64,000 nucleotides of DNA from Bacteroidales bacterium (GCA_028709785.1 JAQUTK010000019.1:1-64000), one strand, 5' to 3'; positions 51,663-60,833 are shown, counted from the first letter of the stretch. Translations and numbers: made by a program. Notes: generated by a model from the letters alone, not told the origin.

Positions 51663-53002
51663 AGCATTTCCTCCTTGATGATTGTGATCAGTTGATCGAT
51701 CTGTGCCTTGCTTCTCTTCTCAGTCACACAAAAAAGCAGACAATCCTCCATGCCTTTCTTATAACTTCCCAGTGCGATGCCGCCTAGCATTCCCTTTTTG
51801 ATCAGTTTGCTCTGAAGCTTCTTTACATCTAATGTAGTACGTACCGCAAACTCTTTCAGAAAAGGTTGGTCAAAGGCAGGAGTAAACGCACCCGTTGCCA
51901 CCAGTTCGTCAAGCAGATAATGCGCGCCACTGTATGACAACTCATTCACCTTCTTCAATCCTTCCGGTCCCATGAGAGCCATATAGATGGTCACATACAA
52001 AGCCATCAGCGACTGGTTGGAACAGATATTACTGTTTGCCTTCTCGCGGCGGATATGCTGTTCGCGTGCCTGCAATGTCAATACAAACGCCCGCTTGCCA
52101 TCTACATCATGTGTGGCACCCACAATACGTCCGGGCAACTTGCGCACCAGATCCTTTGTGGCAGAGAGATAGCCCACGTACGGACCGCCAAAGTTTAGCG
52201 GCATCCCCAGTGGCTGTCCATCGCCGCAAGCGATGTCTGCTCCCCATTCTGCCGGACTCTTCACCACAGCCAGTGCTGAAGGATCGGCATGCATGATCAA
52301 CAAAGCTTTGGACCCATGAACCGCTTCACTATATCCTGAGTAATCCTCCAGGATACCATAAAAGTTGGGCGTGCTCACGATAACTCCGGCCACATCCCCT
52401 ACAGCAAGCTGGGCTTCCATGTCTGCTTTGTCCGTCACCCCATTCTTTTCAGCGATCTCTGACACCTCAATCCCTTTGAAAAGCGCATACGTATCCACCA
52501 CAGCTCTCACATTCGGATGAACGGTTGCTGAGATCAGCACCTTGTTCTTTTTCTTCGCCTGAGCCACCGCCATAAACATCGCCTCAGCAGTAGCTGTAGC
52601 CCCGTCATACATCGAAGCATTGGTGCATTCCATCCCTGTCATACCCGATATCATGCTCTGAAACTCAAAGATATATTGCAACGTACCCTGTCCGATTTCC
52701 GGTTGATAGGGTGTATAAGAAGTATAAAACTCAGACCTCAGAAGTATCTGCGCGATCACTGCAGGTGCATAGTGATCATAGGCTCCCGCACCTGCAAAGC
52801 AGGTCAGCGGTTTGTTCTTGTCTCCGAGAGCTGCAAAGAACTCCCGAATCTCTGTCTCGGAAAGCGAAGAGGGAAGGTCATAGTCCTTCCGCAGCCTTAC
52901 ACTCTCCGGAATCTCGGCAAACAGTTCGTCCATCGAACCAATGCCGACCCGTTGCAGCATCGTGGCGATGTCTGCATCCGTCTGGGGAAAATAGTTATGC
53001 AT
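51659..53002 (-). CDS. gcvPA: glycine dehydrogenase (decarboxylating) subunit 1
   Basis: The 447-residue protein is the N-terminal half of P protein. It has FAGAGAYDHYAPAVI, YTPYQPEIGQGTLQYIFEFQ and ASMYDGATATAEA, all signatures of GcvPA, and lacks the PLP lysine. It forms a heterotetramer with GcvPB. It sits between gcvH (12-base gap) and gcvPB (4-base overlap). Confidence 0.97.
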   Translation of the reverse strand: MHNYFPQTDADIATMLQRVGIGSMDELFAEIPESVRLRKDYDLPSSLSETEIREFFAALGDKNKPLTCFAGAGAYDHYAPAVIAQILLRSEFYTSYTPYQPEIGQGTLQYIFEFQSMISGMTGMECTNASMYDGATATAEAMFMAVAQAKKKNKVLISATVHPNVRAVVDTYALFKGIEVSEIAEKNGVTDKADMEAQLAVGDVAGVIVSTPNFYGILEDYSGYSEAVHGSKALLIMHADPSALAVVKSPAEWGADIACGDGQPLGMPLNFGGPYVGYLSATKDLVRKLPGRIVGATHDVDGKRAFVLTLQAREQHIRREKANSNICSNQSLMALYVTIYMALMGPEGLKKVNELSYSGAHYLLDELVATGAFTPAFDQPFLKEFAVRTTLDVKKLQSKLIKKGMLGGIALGSYKKGMEDCLLFCVTEKRSKAQIDQLITIIKEEML

Positions 53003-53014
53003 GATCCGTAATAC

Positions 53015-53392
53015 TTATTCGCAGATAGCTTCGTAAGCCTCACTGTCCATCAATGCCTTCAATTCTCTCGGGTCAGACAGTTTCACCTTCATGATCCAGT
53101 TGCCAAACGCATCTTCATTGATCAGCTGAGGCTTATCATTCAGTTTCTCGTTCACCTCCACCACGGTACCACTCACCGGAGAGATCAGGTCGCTGGCAGC
53201 CTTCACGCTTTCCACCGCACCAAACTCATCACCCTGGGTCACATCATCATCCACTTCAGGAAGATCCACATAGACCACGTTACCCAGTGCATGCTGTGCA
53301 TAATCAGTGATACCTACAAAACCAAATTCTCCCTCCACTTTCACCCATTCGTGTGACTCTGCATAGTACAGACCTTTTACAATTGTGCTCAT
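53015..53392 (-). CDS. gcvH: glycine cleavage system H protein
   Basis: The 125-residue lipoyl carrier shuttles the aminomethyl group between P, T and L proteins. The lipoylated lysine lies in GAVESVKAASDLISPVSG. The N-terminal HEWVKVEGEFGFVGITDYA and the conserved ALGNVVYVDLPEVDDDV strand fit the family. It lies 17 bases after gcvT. The lipoate ligase gene at the head of the same operon is its likely modifier. Confidence 0.98.
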   Translation of the reverse strand: MSTIVKGLYYAESHEWVKVEGEFGFVGITDYAQHALGNVVYVDLPEVDDDVTQGDEFGAVESVKAASDLISPVSGTVVEVNEKLNDKPQLINEDAFGNWIMKVKLSDPRELKALMDSEAYEAICE

Positions 53393-53409
53393 ATTCTATA
53401 ATGATTAAG

Positions 53410-54513
53410 TTATTTCTTGTAGTTCTTTTCATAAAAACGTTTCTTTACCACCGTTGCTGCAAACAGCTTCTTACGGATCCGGATACTCACTGGTGTACCC
53501 AAAGCACTGTATGCACTGTCTATCAAAGCCATGCAGATACTTTTTCCGGTAGAGATGGAGAGATAGCCCGTGGTCACGGTGCCGATTACCTTTCCGTCAG
53601 CCTCCACTTCATAGCCGTTACGAGCCACCGCTCTTTCCGTCAACTCAAGACCGACTACTTTTCGTTTGACCCCTTCGGCTTTCTGAAGTACCATCGCTTC
53701 CTTCCCGATAAATTCCTCTTTATCCAGTTTGACGAACGAGCCCAGACCAGCTTCCAGAGGCGAAATGTTCCAGTCCAGTTCGTGCCCGTAGAGTGGGAGG
53801 GCCACTTCAAAGCGCAGTGTGTCGCGGCAACCCAGTCCGCAAGGCAGCACCTTCTTTGAGTTGATCAGCGTATCCCATACCTTGTTAATATATGCGTGAC
53901 TGCCGTAGATCTCAAAACCATCCTCGCCGGTATATCCTGTACGCGATACGATGATTGTTTCCCCGGCCACTTTGATCTCTTTGAATGTATAAAACGCCAG
54001 TTCATTCACCTTCAATCCCAGTTCCTCTTCAATGGCATCCACCGCCTTTGGTCCCTGTATAGCCACCTCGCCATACACTTCCGAGAGGTTCTCCACCTTC
54101 ACCTCAAAGCCTTTGGTGTTTTCCACCATCCAGGCAAAATCCTTGTCGATATTGGACGCGTTGATCACGAGAAAAAACTCTTTGGCTCCCACCTTATACA
54201 CCAGCAGGTCATCCACCGCTCCTCCCTCCGGATAGAGCATGATGCCGTAATAGATCTTACCAATCGGAGCATTGGTGATATCGTTCGTAAAAATGTGATT
54301 GACGTACTTTTCGCTGTCTCTACCTGTTACAAGCACTTCGCCCATGTGCGACACATCAAAGATGCCGGCAGCCTGGCGCACCGCATTGTGTTCCTCGATG
54401 ATGGACGAATACTCGATCGGCATGTCAAAGCCGCCGAACGGCATCATCTTTGCACCCAGCGCAAGATGCTTGGCGTGTAAGCAAGTTTTTTTTGTTTCTA
54501 AAGTCTCTTCCAT
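53410..54513 (-). CDS. gcvT: aminomethyltransferase (glycine cleavage T protein)
   Basis: The 367-residue protein releases ammonia and makes 5,10-methylene-THF from the aminomethyl-lipoyl group. It begins with HLALGAKMMPFGGFDMPIEY and has DVSHMGEVLVTGRD and SRTGYTGEDGFEIYG, all standard for GcvT. The length is normal. It follows lplA by 38 bases and precedes gcvH. Confidence 0.97.
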   Translation of the reverse strand: MEETLETKKTCLHAKHLALGAKMMPFGGFDMPIEYSSIIEEHNAVRQAAGIFDVSHMGEVLVTGRDSEKYVNHIFTNDITNAPIGKIYYGIMLYPEGGAVDDLLVYKVGAKEFFLVINASNIDKDFAWMVENTKGFEVKVENLSEVYGEVAIQGPKAVDAIEEELGLKVNELAFYTFKEIKVAGETIIVSRTGYTGEDGFEIYGSHAYINKVWDTLINSKKVLPCGLGCRDTLRFEVALPLYGHELDWNISPLEAGLGSFVKLDKEEFIGKEAMVLQKAEGVKRKVVGLELTERAVARNGYEVEADGKVIGTVTTGYLSISTGKSICMALIDSAYSALGTPVSIRIRKKLFAATVVKKRFYEKNYKK

Positions 54514-54551
54514 TATTCTCTTCTAATTAATAAAGTATTATATATCGTTTT

Positions 54552-55532
54552 TTAAGCGTTCGTTCCAAAGAGCAGATTGACAAATTGCGGCGTTGTCAGG
54601 TTATGAATATACTCTTCCATGGCTATTCCTTCCAGCCTCTTTTCGATAGCCTCGCGCGAATATTCCGTCTCCTTCAGTCGAGCAAACAACCCCTTGTCGA
54701 GGTCACCTACCAGAAAGTAGTCCCCGATCATATTCATCCCCTTGATAATATTGTTTTTCAGTTCCAGCCGTACCTCGACCTCACCGGCCTCCACATAGCT
54801 TCGTTTGACAATGGTATAGCGCGGATTGTTACCCTGTATCCATTCCGGTGCCAGGTATTCCTTTTCCAGTTCCTCGATGCCGGCAATCTCTTCCCGGGTC
54901 AGCATCCGTTCCCCGTCGCACAGGTGTTTGCGCACAAACTCTTTAAATGCTTCGATGTCCATCTCCAGATGTTCTGATAAGTTTGTCACCCGTTTGCGTA
55001 CCGACTCGACCCCCTTACTGATCAGTTTCTCGTCGCTCGGTGTGATGGCACGTACCATCTCCTCTACATTCGTGTCAAACAGCATTGTGCCATGCACGAT
55101 ACTCTTTCCTGCCACTCTGTAAAAGGCGTTTCCGGATACCTTTTTTTCATGAATGAGAATATCATTCCTTCCCGAAGCCACCGCAGGCACACCCAGCTGT
55201 TGCAGCAGGTGAGCCACCCTCCGCAGGTACGTATCGAAGGTAAATCCCACATTAAAGTCTTTGGTAATATAGCAAAACATGATATTGCTCAGGTCGGCAT
55301 AGACACACCCGCCACCGGACTTCCGCCGGTACACCTCGATTCCTTTTTCACGCACGTATTTCAGGTTGACCTCGTTTTCCATCAGCTGGTTGCGACCAAA
55401 GATGACCGTAGGATGTACCTGCCACATAAAGAAACACTCTTCAAGATCCAGATTGCGCGCTACATACTCTTCCATGGCAAGATAAAATGACAAGCGTCTG
55501 ATGCCGATATCAGGCAAAGCAATATAATTCAT
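54552..55532 (-). CDS. lplA: lipoate--protein ligase A
   Basis: The 326-residue enzyme activates free lipoate with ATP and attaches it to lysines of carrier proteins. Motifs are WQVHPTVIFGRNQ, RRKSGGGCVYADLSN (adenylate loop) and HEKKVSGNAFYR (catalytic-type lysine). The C-terminal accessory domain follows residue ~240. As first gene of the gcv operon it very probably charges GcvH. No lipA or lipB is in the window, so lipoate may be scavenged, which is inference. Confidence 0.94.
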   Translation of the reverse strand: MNYIALPDIGIRRLSFYLAMEEYVARNLDLEECFFMWQVHPTVIFGRNQLMENEVNLKYVREKGIEVYRRKSGGGCVYADLSNIMFCYITKDFNVGFTFDTYLRRVAHLLQQLGVPAVASGRNDILIHEKKVSGNAFYRVAGKSIVHGTMLFDTNVEEMVRAITPSDEKLISKGVESVRKRVTNLSEHLEMDIEAFKEFVRKHLCDGERMLTREEIAGIEELEKEYLAPEWIQGNNPRYTIVKRSYVEAGEVEVRLELKNNIIKGMNMIGDYFLVGDLDKGLFARLKETEYSREAIEKRLEGIAMEEYIHNLTTPQFVNLLFGTNA

Positions 55533-55563
55533 TCGTAAATTCGATTATTTCAGGTTCAAAGGA

Positions 55564-55571
55564 CAAAGTTA
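55564..55571 (-). promoter_or_regulatory. -7 element of the lplA-gcv operon promoter
   Basis: On the minus strand, TAACTTTG matches the consensus 32 bases before the lplA ATG. No -33 TTG at normal spacing and no glycine riboswitch-like structure are visible. Confidence 0.5.
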
Positions 55572-55643
55572 CGTAATGTTTTTAGAATGGAAATGTTTAA
55601 CAAGAAATTATTCAGACAATCAGCTGAGATTTATAAACCCTGC

Positions 55644-55680
55644 AATTAGGGAAAACAACAAGAAAAGTCCCTAATTTCTT
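55644..55680 (+). other. orphan hairpin between the gcv and ilv promoters
   Basis: AATTAGGGA (55644-55652) and TCCCTAATT (55668-55676) form a perfect 9-bp stem followed by TCTT. It lies between two divergent promoters, so no annotated transcript needs it. It could end a small RNA or block read-back. Confidence 0.4.
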
Positions 55681-55719
55681 ATGATTTATAGTTATTTCGT
55701 CAATTATTCCGTCAGATTG

Positions 55720-55750
55720 TTGGTCAGTTTCAAATTAATACTTAGTTTTG
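55720..55750 (+). promoter_or_regulatory. promoter of the ilv operon leader
   Basis: TTGG (55720-55723) and TAGTTTTG (55743-55750) are spaced by 19 bases. The predicted start near 55756 is 23 bases before the leader peptide ATG and ~180 before ilvD. Confidence 0.72.
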
Positions 55751-55778
55751 TCGCAGATTTAAAAAGAAGAAACCGGAT

Positions 55779-55850
55779 ATGTTTCAAAAAAGTACAGCAA
55801 ACCTGCTATTGGTCAACGTCATTATCCTCGTGGTCTGCGAAAGAGCTTGA
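55779..55850 (+). CDS. ilvL: ilv operon leader peptide (attenuator peptide)
   Basis: This 23-codon ORF begins MFQKSTA, continues with NLLLVNVIILVV and ends CERA before TGA. Ten of those twelve consecutive codons are Leu, Val or Ile, exactly the products of the operon that follows. It lies between a good promoter and a terminator upstream of ilvD. Its stop codon overlaps the first arm of an antiterminator, so translation of this peptide can sense charged tRNA levels. It is too short to have been found by ordinary ORF calling. The symbol follows the E. coli ilv leader by analogy, not by homology. Confidence 0.85.
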   Translation: MFQKSTANLLLVNVIILVVCERA

Positions 55851-55899
55851 GAAAGGTTGCATGTACTTATAAAATTAAATAATGATGATGCCTTTCTCA
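55848..55899 (+). promoter_or_regulatory. ilv antiterminator hairpin
   Basis: TGAGAAAGG (55848-55856), which includes the leader stop codon, is complementary to CCTTTCTCA (55891-55899). The second arm is also the left arm of the terminator, so the two hairpins exclude each other. A ribosome held on the Leu/Val/Ile codons leaves the first arm free. A ribosome at the stop codon covers it. Confidence 0.78.
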
Positions 55900-55919
55900 G
55901 AAACGAGAAAGGTTTTTTT
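55891..55919 (+). terminator. ilv attenuator terminator
   Basis: CCTTTCTC (55891-55898) pairs with GAGAAAGG (55905-55912) around a 6-base loop, followed by seven T residues (55913-55919). It lies 18 bases before the ilvD ATG, so it must be bypassed for the operon to be expressed. Confidence 0.88.
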
Positions 55920-55937
55920 ACTTTATACAGTTAGGTT

Positions 55938-57740
55938 ATGAAGAATCAGTTACGCAGCTCCTTCAGTACGGAAGGACGCAGGATGGCCGGAGCCAGAGCG
56001 CTTTGGGCTGCCAATGGGATGAAAAAAGAGCAGATGGGCAAACCTATCATAGCCATCGTCAATTCCTTTACTCAGTTTGTGCCCGGTCATGTGCATCTGC
56101 ACGAGATCGGCCAGCAGGTAAAAGCAGAAATAGAAAAGCTTGGATGCTTTGCCGCGGAGTTCAATACCATTGCTATTGATGACGGTATCGCCATGGGACA
56201 CGATGGAATGCTCTATTCGCTCCCTTCCCGCGACATCATCGCCGACAGTGTCGAATATATGGTCAATGCCCACAAAGCTGATGCGATGATCTGCATCAGT
56301 AACTGTGATAAGATCACTCCGGGTATGCTGATGGCCTCCATGCGCCTCAATATCCCCACGATCTTTGTCTCCGGCGGACCGATGGAAGCCGGACGGTGGA
56401 ACGGAAAGAAGCTCGACCTCATTGACGCGATGGTACAGTCTGCCGACCCTTCAGTCAGTGACGAAGAAGTGCGCAACATAGAAAACAATGCCTGTCCGAC
56501 CTGTGGTTCCTGTTCCGGCATGTTTACCGCTAACTCGATGAACTGTTTGAACGAAGCCCTCGGAATGGCACTTCCCGGAAACGGCACGATTGTAGCGACC
56601 CATGTCAATAGATATCAGCTCTTCCTGGATGCCGCCCGCATCCTTGTGGAAAACGCCTTCAAATATTACCGCGATGGCGACGACAGCGTATTGCCCCGCA
56701 GCATTGCTACCCGTGCGGCCTTCCTCAACTCCATGACACTGGACATTGCCATGGGTGGTTCCACCAATACCGTGCTTCACCTGCTGGCAATCGCGCATGA
56801 AGCAGAAGTGGATTTCACGATGGACGACATTGATCAGTTAAGCCGCAAAGTACCCTGTCTCTGCAAGGTAGCACCCAACTCACAAAAATATCACCTTCAG
56901 GATGTCAACAAAGCAGGAGGAATCCTTGCCATCCTCAGCGAACTGGCCAAAGGCGGACTGGTGGACACCACCGTGCATCGCGCGGACTGTCTCACACTTG
57001 CCGAGGCGATTGATAGGAACGATATATGCAGCAAGCATGTCACTCCCGAGGCGATCAACCGTTACAAGAGTGCCGCAGCCAATCGTTTCAACCTTGTTCT
57101 CGGTTCGCAATCCGACAGCTATGACGGACTTGATACCGACCGTGACACCGGTTGTATCCGCGACCTCGAACATGCCTATACCAAAGATGGCGGACTTGCC
57201 GTGCTCAAAGGTAATATCGCGCAAGACGGCTGTGTCATCAAGACCGCCGGTGTAGATGAGAGCATCTGGAAGTTCAGCGGTCCGGCTAAAGTCTTCGACT
57301 CACAAGACGCAGCCTGCGACGGCATCCTCCGCGGCAAGGTTGTCAGTGGCGATGTCGTGGTTATCACCCACGAAGGACCCAAAGGTGGACCGGGAATGCA
57401 GGAGATGCTCTATCCGACTTCCTACATCAAGTCCAAACACTTAGGCAAAGAATGCGCCCTCATCACTGACGGACGTTTCAGCGGAGGCACCTCCGGACTA
57501 AGCATCGGTCATGTCTCTCCCGAAGCTGCCGCCGGCGGCAATATCGGAAAGATTATGGACGGCGACATCATAGAGATAGATATTCCCGGCCGCAGCATCA
57601 ACGTTCGTCTGAGCGATGCAGAGCTGGCTGCCCGCCCCATGACCCCTGTCACCCGTACCCGCTTCGTGCCCAAGAGCCTCAGAGCTTATGCCAGCATGGT
57701 GAGTTCGGCAGACAAGGGAGCTGTAAGAATGATCGACTAA
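55938..57740 (+). CDS. ilvD: dihydroxy-acid dehydratase
   Basis: The 600-residue iron-sulfur enzyme makes 2-keto acids in valine, isoleucine and (via ketoisovalerate) leucine and pantothenate synthesis. It has [13 protein letters not shown], the cluster/substrate motif [19 protein letters not shown], and [20 protein letters not shown]. The length is normal for the bacterial form. It is the first gene of the operon behind the attenuator, with a 25-base gap to ilvB. Confidence 0.98.
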   Translation: MKNQLRSSFSTEGRRMAGARALWAANGMKKEQMGKPIIAIVNSFTQFVPGHVHLHEIGQQVKAEIEKLGCFAAEFNTIAIDDGIAMGHDGMLYSLPSRDIIADSVEYMVNAHKADAMICISNCDKITPGMLMASMRLNIPTIFVSGGPMEAGRWNGKKLDLIDAMVQSADPSVSDEEVRNIENNACPTCGSCSGMFTANSMNCLNEALGMALPGNGTIVATHVNRYQLFLDAARILVENAFKYYRDGDDSVLPRSIATRAAFLNSMTLDIAMGGSTNTVLHLLAIAHEAEVDFTMDDIDQLSRKVPCLCKVAPNSQKYHLQDVNKAGGILAILSELAKGGLVDTTVHRADCLTLAEAIDRNDICSKHVTPEAINRYKSAAANRFNLVLGSQSDSYDGLDTDRDTGCIRDLEHAYTKDGGLAVLKGNIAQDGCVIKTAGVDESIWKFSGPAKVFDSQDAACDGILRGKVVSGDVVVITHEGPKGGPGMQEMLYPTSYIKSKHLGKECALITDGRFSGGTSGLSIGHVSPEAAAGGNIGKIMDGDIIEIDIPGRSINVRLSDAELAARPMTPVTRTRFVPKSLRAYASMVSSADKGAVRMID

Positions 57741-57765
57741 TTGACAATTAATACAAGACACGACG

Positions 57766-59463
57766 ATGGGAAAAGAGATAATCAAAGGATCAGAAGCATT
57801 GATGCGCTCGTTGATACACGAGGGCGTTGACTGCATCTTCGGTTACCCCGGAGGTGCCATCATGCCGGTATATGACAGTCTGATGGATCATACCGATACA
57901 CTACATCACATACTGGTCCGTCACGAACAAGGTGCCGTACATGCTGCGCAAGGTTATGCCCGCACATCCGGCAGAGTGGGTACCTGTATTGTGACCAGCG
58001 GACCGGGTGCCACCAATGCCATCACAGGCATCGGCGACGCCATGCTCGACAGTACACCACTCGTTGTTATCACCGGACAGGTGGCTTCATCTCTCCTCGG
58101 TAGCGACGCTTTTCAGGAGATAGACGTCGTCAGTATCACACAGCCGATCTCCAAATGGAGCTATCAGATCCGTCATGCCTCGGATATTGCCTGGGCAGTA
58201 GCCCGTGCTTTTTATATTGCAGGCACTGGTCGTCCCGGACCAGTGGTACTCGACTTTGCGAAAAATGCTCAGATCGAGATGACAGAATATGAACCATTTA
58301 ATATAGAGTTTATCCGTGGCTATAATCCATGGCCGTCCATCAGTGAAGAATCCGTTCAGGAGGCAGCTAAGATCATCAACGCAGCCAGGAAACCTTTTGC
58401 TGTTGTCGGTCAGGGTGTCGAACTCGCAGGAGCCAATGCCGAACTGCTGGCCTTGATTGAGAAAGCCGACATACCTGTAGGACGAACGCTCCTTGGACTT
58501 TCCGCATTGCCATCCGGTCATCCGCTCAATAAAGGGATGCTCGGCATGCACGGCAATCTCGGGCCCAATGTCAAGACCAACGAATGCGATGTCCTGATCG
58601 CTATCGGCATGCGTTTTGACGACCGTGTCACCGGCGATCTCAAGACCTATGCCAAACAAGCGAAAGTCATTCATTTTGATATTGACCCGGCTGAGATTGG
58701 CAAGAATGTAAAACCTACTGTTGCCGTGATTGGTAATTGTAAGCTGACCCTTCCGGCTGTAACCGCACTGGTGGAGAAAAACAACCACCGCGAATGGATC
58801 GACAGCTTTATTCCCAGCGAAGTCAAAGAACATGATCTTGTGATCCACAGCGAACTCTATCCCGAACAGGGACCCATCACCATGGGTGAAGTAGTCTCCA
58901 AAGTGACGGAAGCAACACGCGATCATGCCGTGCTTGTGACTGACGTCGGACAGAATCAGATGATTGCAGCCCGTTATTTTCGCTTCACGGAACCACGCAG
59001 CGTGGTCACCTCCGGCGGACTCGGCACCATGGGTTTCGGACTTCCCGCGGCTATCGGAGCCACCTTCGGCGCACCCGACCGTACGGTTTGCCTCTTCTGC
59101 GGCGATGGCGGTTTGCAGATGACCATCCAGGAGTTGGGCACCATCCTTGAGTCCGGTGCTCCTGTCAAGATCATCCTGCTCAACAATAGTTACCTCGGCA
59201 TGGTACGCCAGTGGCAGGAACTATTCTTCAACAAACGTTATTCCTGTACCCCGATGATAAACCCGGACTTTGGCAAGATTGCTGAGGCATACAACATTCC
59301 GAGTCGCCGTCTGCATCTTCGTGAAGAACTCGAAGACGCGATCCGGGAGATGCTCACCACCGACGGTCCTTTCCTCCTTGAAGTAGGAGTGGTTAAAGAG
59401 TCCAATGTCTTTCCGATGGCACCGGCAGGACAGGATGTAAGTGTTATGATGTTTGACTGTTAA
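57766..59463 (+). CDS. ilvB: acetolactate synthase large subunit
   Basis: The 565-residue TPP enzyme condenses pyruvate with pyruvate or 2-ketobutyrate. It has the catalytic glutamate region VRHEQGAVHAAQGYAR, the FAD-binding middle domain, and the TPP motif GDGGLQM...LNNSYLGMVRQWQE. The length and the neighbouring small-subunit gene mark it as a biosynthetic AHAS, not a catabolic ALS. It is followed 11 bases later by ilvN. Confidence 0.97.
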   Translation: MGKEIIKGSEALMRSLIHEGVDCIFGYPGGAIMPVYDSLMDHTDTLHHILVRHEQGAVHAAQGYARTSGRVGTCIVTSGPGATNAITGIGDAMLDSTPLVVITGQVASSLLGSDAFQEIDVVSITQPISKWSYQIRHASDIAWAVARAFYIAGTGRPGPVVLDFAKNAQIEMTEYEPFNIEFIRGYNPWPSISEESVQEAAKIINAARKPFAVVGQGVELAGANAELLALIEKADIPVGRTLLGLSALPSGHPLNKGMLGMHGNLGPNVKTNECDVLIAIGMRFDDRVTGDLKTYAKQAKVIHFDIDPAEIGKNVKPTVAVIGNCKLTLPAVTALVEKNNHREWIDSFIPSEVKEHDLVIHSELYPEQGPITMGEVVSKVTEATRDHAVLVTDVGQNQMIAARYFRFTEPRSVVTSGGLGTMGFGLPAAIGATFGAPDRTVCLFCGDGGLQMTIQELGTILESGAPVKIILLNNSYLGMVRQWQELFFNKRYSCTPMINPDFGKIAEAYNIPSRRLHLREELEDAIREMLTTDGPFLLEVGVVKESNVFPMAPAGQDVSVMMFDC

Positions 59464-59474
59464 AACAATAACGT

Positions 59475-60044
59475 ATGGAAAAGACAGCATTAGATATAGA
59501 TAAGAAGATCTACACGATCAACGTATATTCGGAAAATATCGCCGGATTGCTCAATAAGATTACAAACATCTTTACCCGTCGTCAGCTCAATATCGAGACC
59601 CTGAGCGTATCAGCATCCTCTATTGAGGGGATACACAAATATACGATCACCACCGTTACCGATGAGGCAACAGTCGATAAGGTGACCCGTCAGATGGAAA
59701 AAATTATTGATGTTCTGCAGGCGCATTATTATCTGGATGATGAAATCATTTATCAGGAAATAGCTCTTTACAAAGTTCCTACTGATGAATTGCTCAACGG
59801 TCCCGGCATCGAGCAATTGGTGCGTAAGCACAACGCCCGCATCATGGAGGTCAATCGTACATTTACCGTTATCGAACTGACCGGTCACCCGGAAGACACT
59901 GAAGCCCTCTATGCAGAACTTAGTGAGATCGGCCTCTACCAGTTTGTACGTTCCGGTCGTATCGCCATCACAAAAAGTCCCGTGGAGCGTCTGAGCAATT
60001 TCCTGGCGAATATTAAAAAAATAGCCGACAAGCGAAATGACTGA
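59475..60044 (+). CDS. ilvN: acetolactate synthase small subunit
   Basis: The 189-residue regulatory subunit has an N-terminal ACT domain (YSENIAGLLNKITNIFTRRQ, then NIETLSVSAS) that binds valine for feedback inhibition. The C-terminal half continues with IMEVNRTFTVIELTGHPEDTEALY. Length fits the IlvH/IlvN type with two domains. Its end overlaps the thioesterase gene by 8 bases. Confidence 0.96.
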   Translation: MEKTALDIDKKIYTINVYSENIAGLLNKITNIFTRRQLNIETLSVSASSIEGIHKYTITTVTDEATVDKVTRQMEKIIDVLQAHYYLDDEIIYQEIALYKVPTDELLNGPGIEQLVRKHNARIMEVNRTFTVIELTGHPEDTEALYAELSEIGLYQFVRSGRIAITKSPVERLSNFLANIKKIADKRND

Positions 60045-60801
60045 AAACAATAAGATCGGACGCTATACCTTCCTGGCAGAGCCTTTCCACTGCGACAGCA
60101 GCGGCAAGCTCTCCATGGGATATATGGGCAACACCTTGCTCAACTGCGCCGACTTTCACTCCAAGAGCCGCGGTTTCGGCATGACCTACCTCCACGACCA
60201 CAACTGCACCTGGGTGCTCTCGCGTTTCGCCATCGAGATGTACGAGATGCCCGCCCAGTACGACCGGTTTGAAGTCGAGACCTGGGTAGAAAATGTCTAT
60301 CGCCTCTTTACCGACCGTAACTTTGCGATCTACAATGCCGCCGGCACGATCATCGGCTACGGCCGTTCCGTCTGGGCGATGATTGATGTCACCACCCGCA
60401 AACCCCTCGACCTGCTCGCCCTTCACAGCGGATCCATCACCGATTATATCTGTGACCATCCCTGTCCGATGGACAAGCCCTCCCGCATCAAACTCCGTGA
60501 GGGTCAGGAGGTCGGTCGGTATGTGGCGCGCTACAGCGATATCGACATCAACGGACACGTCAACAGCATCAAGTACATCGACCATATCCTCGATCTCTTT
60601 CCCCTGGACTATCATCTGAGTCGCAAAGTCACCCGGTTTGAAATGGCCTATGTCGCTGAGACCTATTGCGGTGAAACCCTCACCTTTTACCGGGAGGAGA
60701 CAGCCCCGCAGACCTTCGACATCGAAGTAAAGAAAGAAGAGACACTCATCTGCCGCAGCAGAGTCTGTTTCTCCGACCAAACAACAAACAATGAACAATA
60801 A
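60037..60801 (+). CDS. acyl-ACP thioesterase
   Basis: The 254-residue protein has two hotdog domains of the FatA/FatB-like acyl-ACP thioesterase family. It has GYMGNTLLNCADFHSKSRGFG, the HNCTWVLSRF strand, and the catalytic-type YSDIDINGHVNSIKYIDHIL (Asp/Asn/His). It frees fatty acids from ACP in the cytosol. Its 8-base overlap with ilvN and position before ilvC make it part of the ilv operon. The link between branched-chain amino acid and fatty acid metabolism is inference. Confidence 0.9.
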   Translation: MTENNKIGRYTFLAEPFHCDSSGKLSMGYMGNTLLNCADFHSKSRGFGMTYLHDHNCTWVLSRFAIEMYEMPAQYDRFEVETWVENVYRLFTDRNFAIYNAAGTIIGYGRSVWAMIDVTTRKPLDLLALHSGSITDYICDHPCPMDKPSRIKLREGQEVGRYVARYSDIDINGHVNSIKYIDHILDLFPLDYHLSRKVTRFEMAYVAETYCGETLTFYREETAPQTFDIEVKKEETLICRSRVCFSDQTTNNEQ

Positions 60802-60833
60802 CGTATATACTAACCTTTAAACAATAAACAAAA

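Noticed and set aside
55533-55643. Possible glycine riboswitch upstream of lplA-gcv
   Set aside because: The leader from the predicted start is only ~25-30 bases, too short for the tandem or single glycine aptamer, and no conserved core is visible.
55681-55872. 63-codon ORF overlapping the ilv leader
   Set aside because: It begins upstream of the promoter -7 element and is in a different frame from the Leu/Val/Ile-rich leader peptide, which fits the attenuator geometry.
60013-60798. 261-codon ORF antisense to the acyl-ACP thioesterase
   Set aside because: It is the frame mirror of a recognisable thioesterase gene in an operon, with high-GC codons keeping it open.
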